A DNA stretch of 64,000 nt from Costus lasius. Taxonomy: Eukaryota; Streptophyta; Magnoliopsida; Zingiberales; Costaceae. Both the position numbers and the translations under genes were made by a program. The DNA lies in NCBI GenBank assembly GCA_027563935.2, contig CM050453.2:65704018-65768017 (forward strand), in the 5' to 3' direction. Shown here in pieces: positions 22,875 to 35,084 of the stretch (within the stretch, counting starts at the first letter, position 1; each line of letters starts with the position of its first letter). The notes under the pieces were generated by a model that had not been told where the DNA came from, did not search any database, and was given only the letters and a program-made list of their open reading frames with translations.

Positions 22875-23729
22875 ATAAATATATATTTAGATTATAAAAA
22901 ATAATATAAAAATTTGTGTTCATCAAATATACACAACTAAAGCTTTTCTTATGGTCTAGAAAATACAAATTTATAATTTGCAAGATATGTATAAAGAATA
23001 TAAAGGTTTTTATGACAATTATTTATTCTACCCGGAATGTTTCTAATTCATAATGCATGATTTTTTTTAACTGAAAATTAAGAAGATACTTTATGAATCA
23101 AACCTCTAGATATTATAATCCAAGATAAACAAAATTAAACATTCATGCTACACACCTAAACTTTCATTTGTTTGATAGCATTTTAAGTACGAACATCACT
23201 TTAAACCTCCATTTGTTTGATAGCATTTTAAGTACGAACATCACTTTATGATTGCCAACGAAGCTCATCGAGAACTAGTCAAGGATTGTCGGAGGAGCTC
23301 ATTGGCATCGAATCAGAGGCTAGGGCAACTGAAATTGATAGAGATGAGAGATAAGGGGCAAAATCATGAACTGTGGCAGCGAGGGTTTTCATGGTCCATG
23401 AAACCGTTGTCACTTCTATGACTCCCCTCTTGAAGATCATACTCATAGACAATGATAGTACTGCCTTGTGACTCTAAGCATCGAAAAAAAATTTATGCCT
23501 ATAAGGATTTAGAAAAATAATCAAGCATCATAGAAAAATAAAAGGAGAGAAACAAAAATAAAGAGCTTGAGTTACCTCTCATATGAGTTTTTTTTTATGT
23601 CATTAGCTTAATCCTTGTTCAATTTGTTAATCTTTTTTAGTTCAGCAAGATGTATGGTAGCTTTTTGCTCGATTTGCTCATCAGTGAAATAGTATTTAGC
23701 CTTTGTCGATTAACCTTAAATTGATTTAT
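22875..23729. other. AT-rich sequence, nothing recognised apart from a short tandem duplication
   Basis: Non-coding AT-rich stretch. It contains the 45-bp tandem duplication at 23,165-23,248. The part right of 23,560 may be the 3' non-coding portion of the adjacent gypsy remnant. Confidence 0.4.
23165..23248. repeat. 45-bp tandem duplication
   Basis: CATTTGTTTGATAGCATT and the bases after it, through GAACATCACTTTA, occur at 23,165 and again at 23,210 with no visible mismatch over 39 bp, so the duplication looks recent. Confidence 0.85.
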
Positions 23730-25220
23730 TTATTTACTACTAATTTTGAGAGCACCATAGGGAAACCTTATATACTTTAAATGATCTTGTCCATCTAGAT
23801 TTAAGTTTTCTTGAAAGTAACTTTAATTGAAAGTTAAATAATAAAACGAGGTCACCTTCATGACATTCTTTTACAGAGATCTATTTGTCATGCCATCTTT
23901 TTGTTATGTCCTTACAGATTTTTGCATTCTCATACTAACAATCATATTTCTTCAAGTTCATCTAATTGCAACCTTTTCTTTTCCCCTACTTTCTTCAAAT
24001 CAAAATTGAGCAAGTTGAATGCCCAGTATGCCCTATGCTCAAGTTCAACGGGTAAGTGACAAGATTTATTATAAATTAATCAAAAAAGAAACATACCTAT
24101 AAGAGTTTTGAATGTAGTTCTATATGCCTATAAAGTGTCCTCTAATTTGAAAGCTCAATCTATCCTTGCTCTAGACACTACTTTCTCTATGATTTCCTTA
24201 ATTTCCCTATCTAAAATTTCTGCTTGTCCACTAGATTGGGGTTGTGATTTATATTTCCTTAAAAGTGAGGAAAATTTATGTTCAATGAAATAAGAGCCTC
24301 CGTCACTAATGACAACTTTAAAGACACTAATCTAGAGAAAATAATCTTCCTAAATGTCTAACATGTAACTTTTGAATCATTAGTAGGAGAGGCTAAAGCT
24401 TCTACCCGCTTAGACACGTAGTTTACAGCAACAAAAATGTATTTATTTCCTCCAACGAAAAGAAATGGACCCATGAAGTCTATGCCCCAAACATCAAAGA
24501 TTTCAACTTCAAAAATATTATTTAGTGGCATTTCATCTCTTTTAGTTTTGTTTCCTACCATGTGGTATTGATTGCATGATAAAATAAAATTTCTAGCATC
24601 CTTAAAGATTGAAGACTAAGAAAAATCAAACTGAAGTACTTTATGAGCTGTTTTAGATATGCTAGCATGACCAACATAGGCTAATACATGATAATAAAAA
24701 AGTATATGATATATTTCCTCCTCTGAAATACAACGCCTATAGATATTATATACACATAGTTGGAATAGATACCAAAAGTAATGCTTGACATCAATTAATA
24801 ATCTTTTCTTTTCTTGGTACGATGCATCAAAGGGCAAGATATTAGAAACTAAAAAATTTACAAAGCCAGTGTCCCACAAGTCCTTTGAGCTTTCAATCAT
24901 GAGTAGGTGTACATCGGGAAAGCTATTATCAATAGGCAACTCTTCACCTTCTCCTTGTTGAACCATTCTAGAAAGGTGGAAAGGAGGTAAGTAACCAAGT
25001 TTTCAGTTCCCATTTTATCTCTAATCTCAATATCAAATTCCTACAAAAGAAAAATCCATCTTAGTAGTCATGGTTTGGAATCTTTTTTGTTTATAAGATA
25101 CTTGATTGCCACATGATCACTATAAACAATAATTTTTGAAATAATCAATATGAACTAAATTTTTTGAATACAAAAATGATCACCAATAATTCTTTCTCTG
25201 TAGTTGGATAATCTCATTGA
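23730..25220 (-). pseudogene. Ty3/gypsy (Athila-like) RNase H-integrase remnant
   Basis: Read on the minus strand. 25,200-25,020 is the end of RNase H (YSDH.AIKYLI...KPWLLRW..LLQEFD). 24,966-24,616 is the linker and zinc-binding HHCC part of integrase (PFDASYQEKKRLLIDVKHYF, RRCISEEE, HASISKTAHKVLQ). 24,561-24,358 is the catalytic core start ([26 protein letters not shown]). 24,060-23,940 gives HLPVELEHRAYWAFNLLNFD. 23,870-23,750 gives the integrase C-terminus (GDLVLLFNFQLKLL). This wording is typical of the Athila/Tat branch. Many stops and frameshifts interrupt it. No LTRs could be assigned with confidence; LTR-like sequence at 25,540-28,980 is a candidate. Confidence 0.8.
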
Positions 25221-26007
25221 GCCAAGAGCCCAATGAACATAGGCATAGGTGGCTACACCATATAAGAGAGGAAGCAAGAGGCCTTAGTGATGCCTTGCAT
25301 TTTTATAGTATTTTCTCATATGATTTTATCTTAAATCAAAGCAAATTCAATTATTTTTATGCCCCATTTAAACTTATTTACTTGTTTCATTCAGAATTTT
25401 CACTTTTCATCATCTTTGTGGAAATTCAAGTGAAATCACTCAATTATAGTGCTTATTTGATGATTTTAATGTTACCAAGTGATTCAGGATGAACAGACAA
25501 GGTAACACAATAAATTTGGAGCTAAATAGAATTTTTTTGCATCCATCATGGCCAACTCATGATGTACATCATGGCCATGATGAGCAAATAACAAGAGATC
25601 ACATAACAACCGAATCTTGACAAACATCACAGCCATGACATGTGTGAACCAAAAATTTAAAATTTTATCCACTCACGGCTAGACCATGACTAGCTTCATG
25701 GCTTTAGTCACTATGCCATTTTTTTTATAGAAAGGTTCACAACCAAGCCATAACTAGGATCATGGCCATGATCCATTTGCTAGTTTTTCACAAATTACTT
25801 CATGGTGTACCCATGACCAGATTCATGACCCTGATGAACTTTCTAGTAAATTACATAATACATCATGGCTAGGTAGTGATGGCCATCATGGCGCCTGCCC
25901 AATAGAAAAAATCTATGATTTCTCCTAGAATTCGGATGGTCTCTTGGGGATTTTCATGGTGAATCTAAAGGGGCGGTGTCTTGAATAAAAAGAAGGGAAT
26001 TTTGGGC
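25221..26007. other. LTR-like sequence with degenerate CATGGCCATGAT motifs
   Basis: From about 25,540 to 25,900 the sequence is crowded with imperfect CATCATGGCC / ATCATGGCCATGAT / CATGACC motifs, like those at 19,010-19,200 and 41,670-41,810. It is probably part of an Athila-like LTR, interrupted by the solo LTR at 26,013. No coding signal. Confidence 0.4.
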
Positions 26008-26012
26008 ATTGA

Positions 26013-27966
26013 TGTTGGGAAACTCCGGGGATATTTTACAATTTTCAGAGATAGAGATTACACAAATATATTGCATAGCGGAAGCAATATCCCCGAAACG
26101 AGCCAGTCCCAAAAACCGAGTGAAGATCGCATGCGAGAGAGTCGACACGATGAGTTAGAAAATACCTTAAAGCAAGATGAGGCCGATGTCGAGGCAGGCG
26201 CCCAAGCGTGCGCCCTCTGCAGTCTCACACACATGGATGCTGCGAGTCCTCTTCTTCCACTCCTGGTGCTAGCCTCGGGAAGAAGATCCAAGCCTTAGTC
26301 ACCTTCTCCAATGCTTGCGCCACCTCCAAGGTAGAAGCGCCAATTGAAGAAGAAGAGAGGAGAAGGGAGAATGCCGCCAAGCCTTTGCTTCTCTTGCGCC
26401 AAAGGAGGAGGAAGAAGGGAAGAAGCTTGCTGCCCTCTTGTTGGAAGATGGAAGTTGCGCCAAAGCCCTTGCTCTCGCCTCTTAGATGTGTTCTCACGCC
26501 TCCAAGGAATAGAACACTAAGAGAGGGGCGGCTAGGGTCCAATAAATAGGGCAAGAGGCGGTTTGGGCAATGGCTAGGATCATGACAAGTGTATGGCTAG
26601 GATGAGAGGGTTTGAGGCAAGGAAAGTCTCCAAGACTTTACCATAAATCTCATTCAACCTATCCATAATTGCCCAAACACCATATCAGCCCAAGACATGC
26701 CTTAAAGGCATTCATACCATCAAAGGAGAAGGGCTAGGCACAAATTCCTTCTTAATGAAGCAATTTTTGCTACCCAAACCCCATTATGCCCCTTAGGCGC
26801 CAATGGGGTTGGGTTTCTCCCCATTATGCCCTTTTAGCCTATTGCCTTTTCATGACAACTTGTTATTGGGCCTCATTAGGTAATGAGCTAGACCTAACTT
26901 CATTACATGGGTTGATTAAGCAATTGAATCCAATCCAATGCAACCCTAATCCAAATGTGACCAACCATGGTCAAATACGGATCAACCTGCCAAAAATGAA
27001 GTTTGGCTCCAATAACTCTCTTCCATCTCATCAGGCCCATTGGCGCCAATGAAATCTCCCAATTAGATCCGAGTTATCCAATAACTCGATCATAAGGCTT
27101 CCCGATCAATACGAGAACTCGAATATCAAGGTGTGCGACCCTGTAGGTTCCTCTGACGCTGGCAGTGCTGACCAAAGGTCACCACAAGTAGTGAGTGGCA
27201 CCTAGCAATGCATCTCTGCTACCTAGGTCATTGGAATGGATATCGACATCGACATCCCCATCATCGCGACTAGGTACAAATGCATTACAGTCTCTTTACC
27301 GAACTGATATCCGATTGGACAAGTGTGTCACCACTTGTTTTCACCCAATCACATGGCTATGACTAAATTAGGTTCTCACCTGGGTATGGCCATACACTTT
27401 CAGTCATAGAACCATAGAGGAGCTCCATGGATATCAAGCTTCCCTTAGGAAGGGGCAAATCCTTTGTCTGTCTATTGACCTTCTCATATGGGTCGTGACA
27501 TGCTCAATGACAACCGTTATTACCTTCCAACTACGGCGAGGTGTTAGGTTGTATCAAAGCATGTCCCTAACCATATAGAATGACCAATGACCTCAAGTCA
27601 AGGGATCAATGCATCTCCTATCACTTGTGAGGATAACTCATGACACCAAGTCATTGCCTCACAGCGGGTCTATCCAGTATATCCACCACTAATATACCCA
27701 TATGTCTGCGCTAGCACCTCGTGCCTAACCAGCCCATATACCAGTCTCACAAGTACCAGAGCTGTCCCATATCCACTCAGGTACATCGACTGGGGACAAT
27801 CATTTGAGCACAGATCCAATCTGTCTCCAGGGACATTATCATGTAAGTACATAATCACATATGTAAACAAACATAGATAATGACAATGCCAAAATGATAT
27901 ATGAATATTAGAGTTAAGTAGTACAAAGATGGACCAAAACTAGATCCTAGGGCATATACACCAACA
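26013..27966 (-). mobile_element. solo LTR of the nested copia family, 1,954 bp
   Basis: On the plus strand it starts TGTTGGGAAACTCC and ends GGGCATATACACCAACA. Perfect 5-bp direct repeats ATTGA flank it (26,008-26,012 and 27,967-27,971). The body resembles the LTRs at 43,867 and 50,937: the GGCGCCAATGGGGTTGGG block, CCAATCCAATGCAACCCTAA, and a GACATGCTCAATGACA block. It lies in the same orientation as those minus-strand elements. No internal region remains. The many short open frames inside (for example 26,208-26,549) are shadows of its purine-rich sequence. Confidence 0.9.
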
Positions 27967-27971
27967 ATTGA

Positions 27972-28980
27972 GTAGTTCAATTTTGGGCTTTCCAAGAAAA
28001 GGAGAAGAGCTGGGCAGCGATAAGGCAAGGGTGAACAGCGCAAAAGGAGACTTTTACTCGGTGATCTTGTAGGTGGTTCCACATTAGATTTTTGAGGATC
28101 CATTTGTTCCTTCATCCCTATATATCTCTGCTTTAAATTGTAATTTCTTTGGAATTTTGATTTGAGAAACTTATGTTGAATATAACTATCATGGCTACTT
28201 ACACCTTTTATTCAAGACTAAGGGTGTAGTTCTTTGTATGAATCTTGCATTTGAACTTTTAATATAAGTGTTTATTAGATCTATCTTTGTTTATTCGATC
28301 TTTGCTAGTGTTATTTACTTGTATTTGCTGTGGCCAAGCTTGTACATGTTTCAAACATCATGAAAAGGATTGAAAGGTGAATTTGCATAAGGATTTTATA
28401 TATTATCCATTTGCTCATTGGATCTATTTAGTTTAGGAAGCTATGAAAGTGGGATACTAATCTGAATAGATACCAGATTATATTGCTGAAAGAGGATAAC
28501 ATGTACCTGCGAATAATGTCCTTGAATATTTTAGATCAATTACTCTAATATTTTCGTATTCAAATTTAGATCTATCATTATGACTAACCTCGATGTCCTA
28601 ACTTATCTAAAAATTGCATTTAGTTCGTAACTCATATTTGGCAACCAATTTGATTTACTAGTATAGTTCGATTTAAATTATCTTATATTCCAAATCATAT
28701 TTAGTTTATCTAGCTATTGATCATGTAACCTTTCGGTAGTTAACACTTGTCCCTATGAGAATGATTACCCGTGTGCTTGCCATGGCAATTGATACCAAGT
28801 GGTAGTCACACGACAATACTTACCTTAGGCATAAGCCCAAGTGGCTACAGTGGCTAGCCAAGCAGGGCAAGGTGGACTTGTCGTGAGAGGTAATTGGGGA
28901 ACAAAATAAGAAGGAAATTCTCATTGAATTGCCCTAAAAGGAAACTCCATCATCTTAATTGATGTAGGGGGAAGGCGTGT
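27972..28980. other. LTR-like sequence continuing from before the solo LTR
   Basis: Continues the sequence interrupted at 26,012. It contains ACTAAGGGTGTAGTTCTTTG and neighbouring AT-rich sequence reminiscent of Athila-type LTR ends. Near 28,740 is TACCCGTGTGCTTGCC, a phrase I associate with gypsy internal regions. No gene is visible. Confidence 0.35.
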
Positions 28981-30620
28981 GACAATTCTACTAATTTGAA
29001 ATCAATTATTTATTTTTTTATTTTCAGAAAAAAAAACTTCAAAATTCAGAATGCAGTCAGAAAATAACTATCACATCAAAAAAATTAACACAACACAGAA
29101 AATTATTAGATAGCAATTGTTGCAAAGCCTTCTAGGATCACTCGTTGCATCTGGAATGAAACCATTTGATCCGAGAGGTAGAAAAAGATGTATTCTTCTT
29201 GATCATGCCAAGCTTATAAATATGTGCTCCACCGAATGCTTAAAACACATGTACAAAAAACACTAATCATATTAGTTTTAAAACAGCTGCAGGAATTAAT
29301 CGAGTAACAAAAGTTGATAGGGGGCGTTGGATGATCTGTTGAGTTTGAGTTCGATCTAAATAGTGTAGATGATATAACAACATTTGTTCATTCTTTAAGC
29401 ATCAAAATCCCGAGGTGGAGGCTTGTTTAAGCACGTTAAAATCTTGCATGAAGAAGGCTAGGGACAACACGGCGCAGGGATCTGGAGACAGGGGAAGTTG
29501 TGCGGGTGGACAGAGTTGTTTGCCGTTCGTCCGATGGTGGACGAACTCAAAACCTGTTTCAACTGGAGGCTCGTGTGATGGAAGAGAGGTCATGGCCGGA
29601 GTTTGAGGTCGAATGATGGCCGGCCGGAGGAGAACGATGGAGAAAGGCGGGACTAGGGGGTAACAGGGCGGAAACAGGGGATGGCAATCGGAAGTTTCGA
29701 TTCTGGCGATCGGACCGGTTGATGGGCCGATGCCCACGGCTAAAGCTTCTTCAGGGGAAGGAGGAATGGTGGACAAAGTTTCGAGGAGATCCGACCGGTG
29801 GATCGTCGGATGGCGAGCCCTCGAATTTTTAAAAATATGTATTTCGCTGGATTGTGCGTGGCTTGAAATAGAGTAGGAGAGTTAGAGGTAGAAGAAGAGA
29901 TCAGAGAAGAAGGCTCTCAGCTAGAAGAGAAGAAGAGGGGAAAGCCATGCGACACAAGCACCTCAGAGGAGAAAGGAGACATCCGATTCCATGGACGAAG
30001 AAACTATTTCATTCAACTTCAAATCTGTCGATTACAAGATGCATGCAGATACATATAGAGAAGCTTGGAGACATTGTAACTTCCATTCTTGAGCAGCAGC
30101 GAGACGTTGAGGCTTCCTTGTGAGGAGCTGATGTAGGCATTGACGATTCCTTGGTTGAAGATGATCGTTGGCTGCAAGGAGACGTTGAAGAGTTTCCTTT
30201 GTTGGCTGTAAATGTACGTTGCTGTTTCCATCGTAAGCTTGCACGTTGTTGGGGTTTTAATGCTTTGCTGGAGAAGATATCCCTTGATGAACCTTGACTG
30301 TTGGATGAGATCTTGGGCTGAAGTTTGATCTTGAGTTACTGCATATGGATGCAATTCTTGGTTAGTGGAATGCGGCAACCTTTCTTTGAACATTGTAAGC
30401 TTGAGCATCTTGAGTTTATTGAGTGGTTAATTTTTCAATTATTGAGCTAGCTTTTGTCATTGAGCTTGCTTGCTTATTTGCGAGACTCCGAGCCTTTGCC
30501 TACGGCAACCTTAGGCTCCACTTGTATCTTCGTAGCCGGTGGTCTTTGTCCCCATCATTAATTGCCCCATCCTTGGTGATTACCATGCATGGCCAGTCAA
30601 CCATGCCATAAGAGGAGGGC
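28981..30620. other. unassigned sequence left of the young copia element
   Basis: Contains a GC-rich part (29,400-29,800) with a 124-codon proline-rich minus-strand frame (29,402-29,776) and a part (30,030-30,400) with several GACGTTGA-like repeats. Neither matches a family I know. It joins directly to 39,736 if the copia insertion is removed. Confidence 0.3.
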
Positions 30621-30625
30621 CTAGC

Positions 30626-32317
30626 TGAAAGTCCCCTAAACAAGGGGAGGGCGAAACCCTAATAGGCGCATATGAAGGTTTTCGATGCAGCGGAAGGGGT
30701 TTCTAGGATCTATGCATGTAATATGATCAACATAAATCGATTTCAAAGATCAGAGAAGAAATCATACCGATGCCATTGTATGGATGGTGACTTGGAAGCA
30801 GAGAGTGAAGTCGCTCTCCTCCAGAGAAGACGCACACAAGATGTGATCGCCTACTCCCTTAGTGCTCCTTGCGCTAGCAAGGTTCTAAGGAGTCCTTGTC
30901 GAATGGAAGGGAAGAGAATCCTTTGCTTGGCGATTTCTTCCTTCTCCTTTTTCGTCAACCTCTTCACCACACACGAGAGAGAGCTTGTTGGCGACGAGAG
31001 AGAGGAGAGGCGAGAGAGTAGAGCGTCTTAGGCGTGAACGTGAGGCGTTCCCACGTTTAGAAGTCATGGCTTCTAAAATTAGTAAACCCCAAACGTTCAT
31101 GCGACCATGGGTTCACCCCCATGCGCAAACTCATCTTCCCTTGAACCATGCGCTCACTCAATGAGCTGGTTCAATTTGGTTTGGTCCAAAGACCAATTAA
31201 CCCAAGCGATATGGTCTAGACCACATTAAACCCTAAGGTTCTTGATCTAACCGTTGATCTCTTGATGCTACTGATCTCACTGATCTAGCATCCATTCTCT
31301 CGATCGAAGCTTACCGATCTCAAACCCTAATCAATCAAACATGATCAGACCAGATCTCACTTACAATCAGAGATTAAATCCCTTTAAACTGAATCCAGAC
31401 AATTCAGTCCATACGATCTGACTTAAGTAAGCCATATCATCAAATTGTGCGACCCTGAGGGTTTCCTTTAAATGTCGGTAACGATAACTCACGTTATCAC
31501 GATCAGTGAGGGGTATCTAGCAACACATCACTGTCTCCCGATATAAAGAAAAGAGTCTTCCAAGACTACACCCAAACCACAGCACAAGTGTGAATCCACT
31601 TCACGAGGCATGCAAGTTTCCTTTGCCACTGGATGTTCTTATTGGACAAGCGTGTCAAGCTTGTAGCTCCAATATGATGAGCATGATTAGATCAGATGAT
31701 CATAGTCACCTGGGTATGGCCATACACTTTCTCAATCATCTCATCCAGGGGGGCCCCTTTAGAACATCACACTCCAATCAAGGAGACGGCAATCCTATAT
31801 CTATTACTAGTGCCCTAACATGACTCAAGCTCACCATCCAAGATAGTCTATAACCATTATGTTTCAAATGATATTGAACTACCTCAAAACAATGACAATC
31901 ATCATTTAGAAACACAAGTGATCTCAAGTCAGAGGAAATGTGCCACTTGTTGCAATCAAGGATTATTCACATTGTGACAAGCAATTGAATATCCTAGTAG
32001 GGTCTGTCCAGTACATCCAATGTACCCCATGAGTCTACATCTTATTCCATGCTCGAAGCATCCTATAAGATTAGAACACATATTAGTCTCAATCATATCA
32101 AGGCTGTCTCATGTTCACCAAGATATCTCGACTAAGGACATTACAGCATGTCAGCCTAGCTGAACACCATTGAGACATTATTCAGAAGTACAATTATTGC
32201 AGCAGATAACGTAACAACGTGAATAACAACCATTGCCTTTATAAACATAATAGTTTATACATGATACTGTTACAATCCCAAGGCCTCAAACATTAGCCTT
32301 AAGGGCATACCCCAACA
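30626..32317 (-). repeat. 3' LTR of young copia element (1,692 bp)
   Basis: Plus-strand start TGAAAGTCCCC, end GGGCATACCCCAACA. It carries the core GGGGTATCTAGCAACACATC near 31,511-31,530, also present in the LTRs of the nested family. The short open frames inside are repeated identically in the other LTR and are not genes. Confidence 0.97.
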
Positions 32318-32335
32318 ATCTCCCACTTGCACTTA
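32318..32335 (-). promoter_or_regulatory. polypurine tract of young copia element
   Basis: On the minus strand TAAGTGCAAGTGGGAGAT sits directly before the 3' LTR, where plus-strand DNA synthesis is primed. The same purine-rich phrase occurs at 46,253 and 54,412 in the nested elements. Confidence 0.85.
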
Positions 32336-32337
32336 AT

Positions 32338-35040
32338 CTAATGGTTGAGGAATCTCAAACCCATATTATTACAGTGCTGCTCATGCTTCTGCTGCGCCAG
32401 AGGCTTAGTAAGCGGGTCTGCCAGATTGTCATCTGTATGAACCTTGCAGACTTTGATCTCGCCACGATCTATGATCTCCCTGATCAAGTGAAACCGCCTC
32501 TGTATGTGCTTGGACTTCTGGTGCGACCGCGGTTCCTTTGCTTGTGCAATTGCTCCAGTGTTATCACAGAAGATAACCAAAGGATCTGCACTCGAAGGAA
32601 CAACACCAAGTTCTTGAACGAACTTACGAATCCACACTGCCTCCTTGGATGCTTCCGAGGCTGCAACATACTCGGCTTCTGTGGTAGAATCAGCAACAAT
32701 TGACTGTTTGAAACTTTTCCACACCACTGCTCCTCCATTCAAGCTAAAAACATAGCCTGATTGCGATCGGAAATCATCCTGGTCAGACTGGAACGAAGCA
32801 TCAGTATATCCTTCAATACTGAGTTCTTCCTGACCACCATACACCAAGAACATATCTTTGGTCCTCCGAAGATATTTTAAAATATTCTTGACTGCAATCC
32901 AGTGCGCCATACCTGGATTACTTTGGAACCGACTGGTCACGCTTAACCCGTAAGCGACGTCTGGGCGAGTACACAACATCGCATACATAATGGATCCAAT
33001 AGCCGAAGCATAAGGCGTATTGTCCATTTCATCTTTCTCAGTCTGTATTTGTGGACACTGACTCTTTGAAAGATTCAGACCATGTCTGACTGGAAGATAT
33101 CCTCTTTTAGAATTCTCTAAATGAAATCTCTCCAGGACTTTATCGATGTAAGTATTCTGGCACAGCCCGAGAAGCCTCTTAGATCTATCCCTGTAGATCT
33201 TCACACCTAATACATAGGCTGCTTCTCCTAAATCTTTCATCTGGAAACATTTCCTTAACCATGCCTTAACCGCATGCATTTCAGGAATGTCATTTCCAAT
33301 GATTAAGATATCATCGACGTAGAGGACTAGGAAAGTAATCACGCTCCCACTAAACCTCTTATATACACACGGGTCATCTTCATTCTTGATGAAACCAAAT
33401 TCACTGATTGATTCATCAAAACGAATATTCCAGCTTCTAGATGCTTGTTTAAGTCCATAAATGGACTTATTTAATTTGCATATTTTATGACGATCTGATG
33501 GATTAGTGAAACCTTCAGGTTGTGTCATATACACATCCTCATCCAGATTTCCATTAAGGAAAGCGGTCTTCACATCCATTTGCCAGATCTCATAATCATA
33601 ATATGCTGCTATCGCGAAAAGAATCCGAATAGACTTAAACATGGCTACAGGTGAGAAAGTTTCATCATAATCTATCCCGTAGATTTGTTTGAAACCTTTC
33701 GCAACTAGCCTGCCTTTATAGGTAACCACGTTACCATCCATGTCAATCTTCTTCTTGAAGATCCATTTACAGCCTACAGGGATAACTCCCGGAGGCGGAT
33801 CAACCAAATCCCAAACTTGGTTATCTGACATGGAGTCCATCTCGGCTCGCATAGCTTCAAGCCATCTAGCTGAGTCCGGTCCACTGACCGCATCCGCATA
33901 AGTAAGGGGTTCATCATAATCAATGATGTAGACTCCGTCATAGCGCTCAGGCTGTCGACGGATCCTTCCCGATCTTCGCGGTTCCCGTGATATCTGAGCC
34001 TCAGGTTGTTCAATAACCTGATCTACCAGCTCAGGCTCATCCAACTGTGCTTGACTACTTTGTCCTTCTTCTGGATTCTCATCCAGCTTTATTTCTTTCC
34101 CACTGGCCTCTTGCAGAAGAAACTCCTTCTCAAGAAAAATGGCCGTCCGAGCAACAAATACCTTGTTCTCCTTGGGATCGTAGAAATAATAACCCTTAGT
34201 TTCCTTAGGGTAACCGACAAAGATACATTTGTCAGATCTGCTCTCTAGTTTCCCAGAGGCGAGCTTTTTGACATAAGCCTCGCAGCCCCAGATCTTAATA
34301 AATGTCAAGCTAGACTGTTTCCCATACCATAATTCATATGGGGTCTTTGAAACTGCCTTGGATGGCACTCGGTTTAGTACCTTTGCAGCTGTCTCCAGTG
34401 CAAATCCCCAAAAGGAGTAAGGTAGAGTAGCTTGACTCATCATAGAACGAACCATATCCAATAAGGTTCTGTTCCTCCTCTCAGACACACCATTCCATTG
34501 CGGTGTTCCTGGTGGAGTGAGCTGTGAGATAATCCCACACTCCTTTAGATAGTCAGTAAACTCTCGACTTAGGTATTCTCCACCTCGATCAGAACGAAGT
34601 GCCTTGATATTTCGGCCTAGCTGATTCTGTACTTCATTCTTGAACTCTTTGAACTTGTCAAATGATTCACTTTTATGTCTCATAAGATAGACATAACCAT
34701 ACCTACTGAAATCATCAGTTAAGGTAATGAAGTATTGATAGCCACCTCTGGCATGTTTACTAAATGGCCCACACACATCACTGTGTATAAGGTCAAGTAA
34801 ACCTGAAGCCCTTTTACCTTTGTTAAGAAAAGGAGACTTCGTCATTTTGCCCATTAAACAAGCTTTGCATGTATCAATCTCCTCATAGGAGAATGATCCC
34901 AGCAGTCCATGATCATGCAACCGCTTAATGCGCTTCTTGTTAATATGGCCTAAACGACTATGCCATAGCAAGGTGCTGTCATCAGCATACTTGGCTTTCT
35001 TATTATCAATGTTTTGTATAGAACATTCCATGTCCAACAT
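32338..35040 (-). CDS. copia Pol: integrase, reverse transcriptase, RNase H
   Basis: A 900-codon open frame. Integrase zinc-binding part: HSRLGHINKKR (about residue 26) and CKAC. Catalytic core with DVCGPF, TDDFSRYGYVYLM, Asp at residue 151 in SDRGGEY, and Glu in GVSERRNRTL. Reverse transcriptase starts near residue 400 (NQVWDLVDPPPG, GCKWIFKKK), with FLNGNLDEDVYMTQPEGF and the catalytic YVDD at 33,310-33,321 (residues 574-577). RNase H near residues 740-870 has YTDASFQSD, TTEAEYVAASEA and FCDN. This is the standard copia arrangement and all key residues are visible. Upstream it should be continuous with Gag-protease, but a one-base loss near 35,110-35,130 separates the frames. The first Met at 35,040 is therefore only the start of the open segment, not a native start. 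Confidence 0.95.
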   Translation of the reverse strand: MLDMECSIQNIDNKKAKYADDSTLLWHSRLGHINKKRIKRLHDHGLLGSFSYEEIDTCKACLMGKMTKSPFLNKGKRASGLLDLIHSDVCGPFSKHARGGYQYFITLTDDFSRYGYVYLMRHKSESFDKFKEFKNEVQNQLGRNIKALRSDRGGEYLSREFTDYLKECGIISQLTPPGTPQWNGVSERRNRTLLDMVRSMMSQATLPYSFWGFALETAAKVLNRVPSKAVSKTPYELWYGKQSSLTFIKIWGCEAYVKKLASGKLESRSDKCIFVGYPKETKGYYFYDPKENKVFVARTAIFLEKEFLLQEASGKEIKLDENPEEGQSSQAQLDEPELVDQVIEQPEAQISREPRRSGRIRRQPERYDGVYIIDYDEPLTYADAVSGPDSARWLEAMRAEMDSMSDNQVWDLVDPPPGVIPVGCKWIFKKKIDMDGNVVTYKGRLVAKGFKQIYGIDYDETFSPVAMFKSIRILFAIAAYYDYEIWQMDVKTAFLNGNLDEDVYMTQPEGFTNPSDRHKICKLNKSIYGLKQASRSWNIRFDESISEFGFIKNEDDPCVYKRFSGSVITFLVLYVDDILIIGNDIPEMHAVKAWLRKCFQMKDLGEAAYVLGVKIYRDRSKRLLGLCQNTYIDKVLERFHLENSKRGYLPVRHGLNLSKSQCPQIQTEKDEMDNTPYASAIGSIMYAMLCTRPDVAYGLSVTSRFQSNPGMAHWIAVKNILKYLRRTKDMFLVYGGQEELSIEGYTDASFQSDQDDFRSQSGYVFSLNGGAVVWKSFKQSIVADSTTEAEYVAASEASKEAVWIRKFVQELGVVPSSADPLVIFCDNTGAIAQAKEPRSHQKSKHIQRRFHLIREIIDRGEIKVCKVHTDDNLADPLTKPLAQQKHEQHCNNMGLRFLNH

Positions 35041-35084
35041 GAATAATCCATTGCTAATTGACCCAGTAGCATAAACAATATTAT

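Noticed and set aside
29402..29776. 124-codon proline-rich ORF on the minus strand
   Set aside because: No domain recognised, an overlapping frame is open on the plus strand, and it sits in transposon-rich sequence; not enough to call a gene.
30672..31031. 119-codon ORF, repeated identically at 38,090-38,449
   Set aside because: It lies inside both LTRs of the young copia element; identity reflects LTR duplication, not a gene family.
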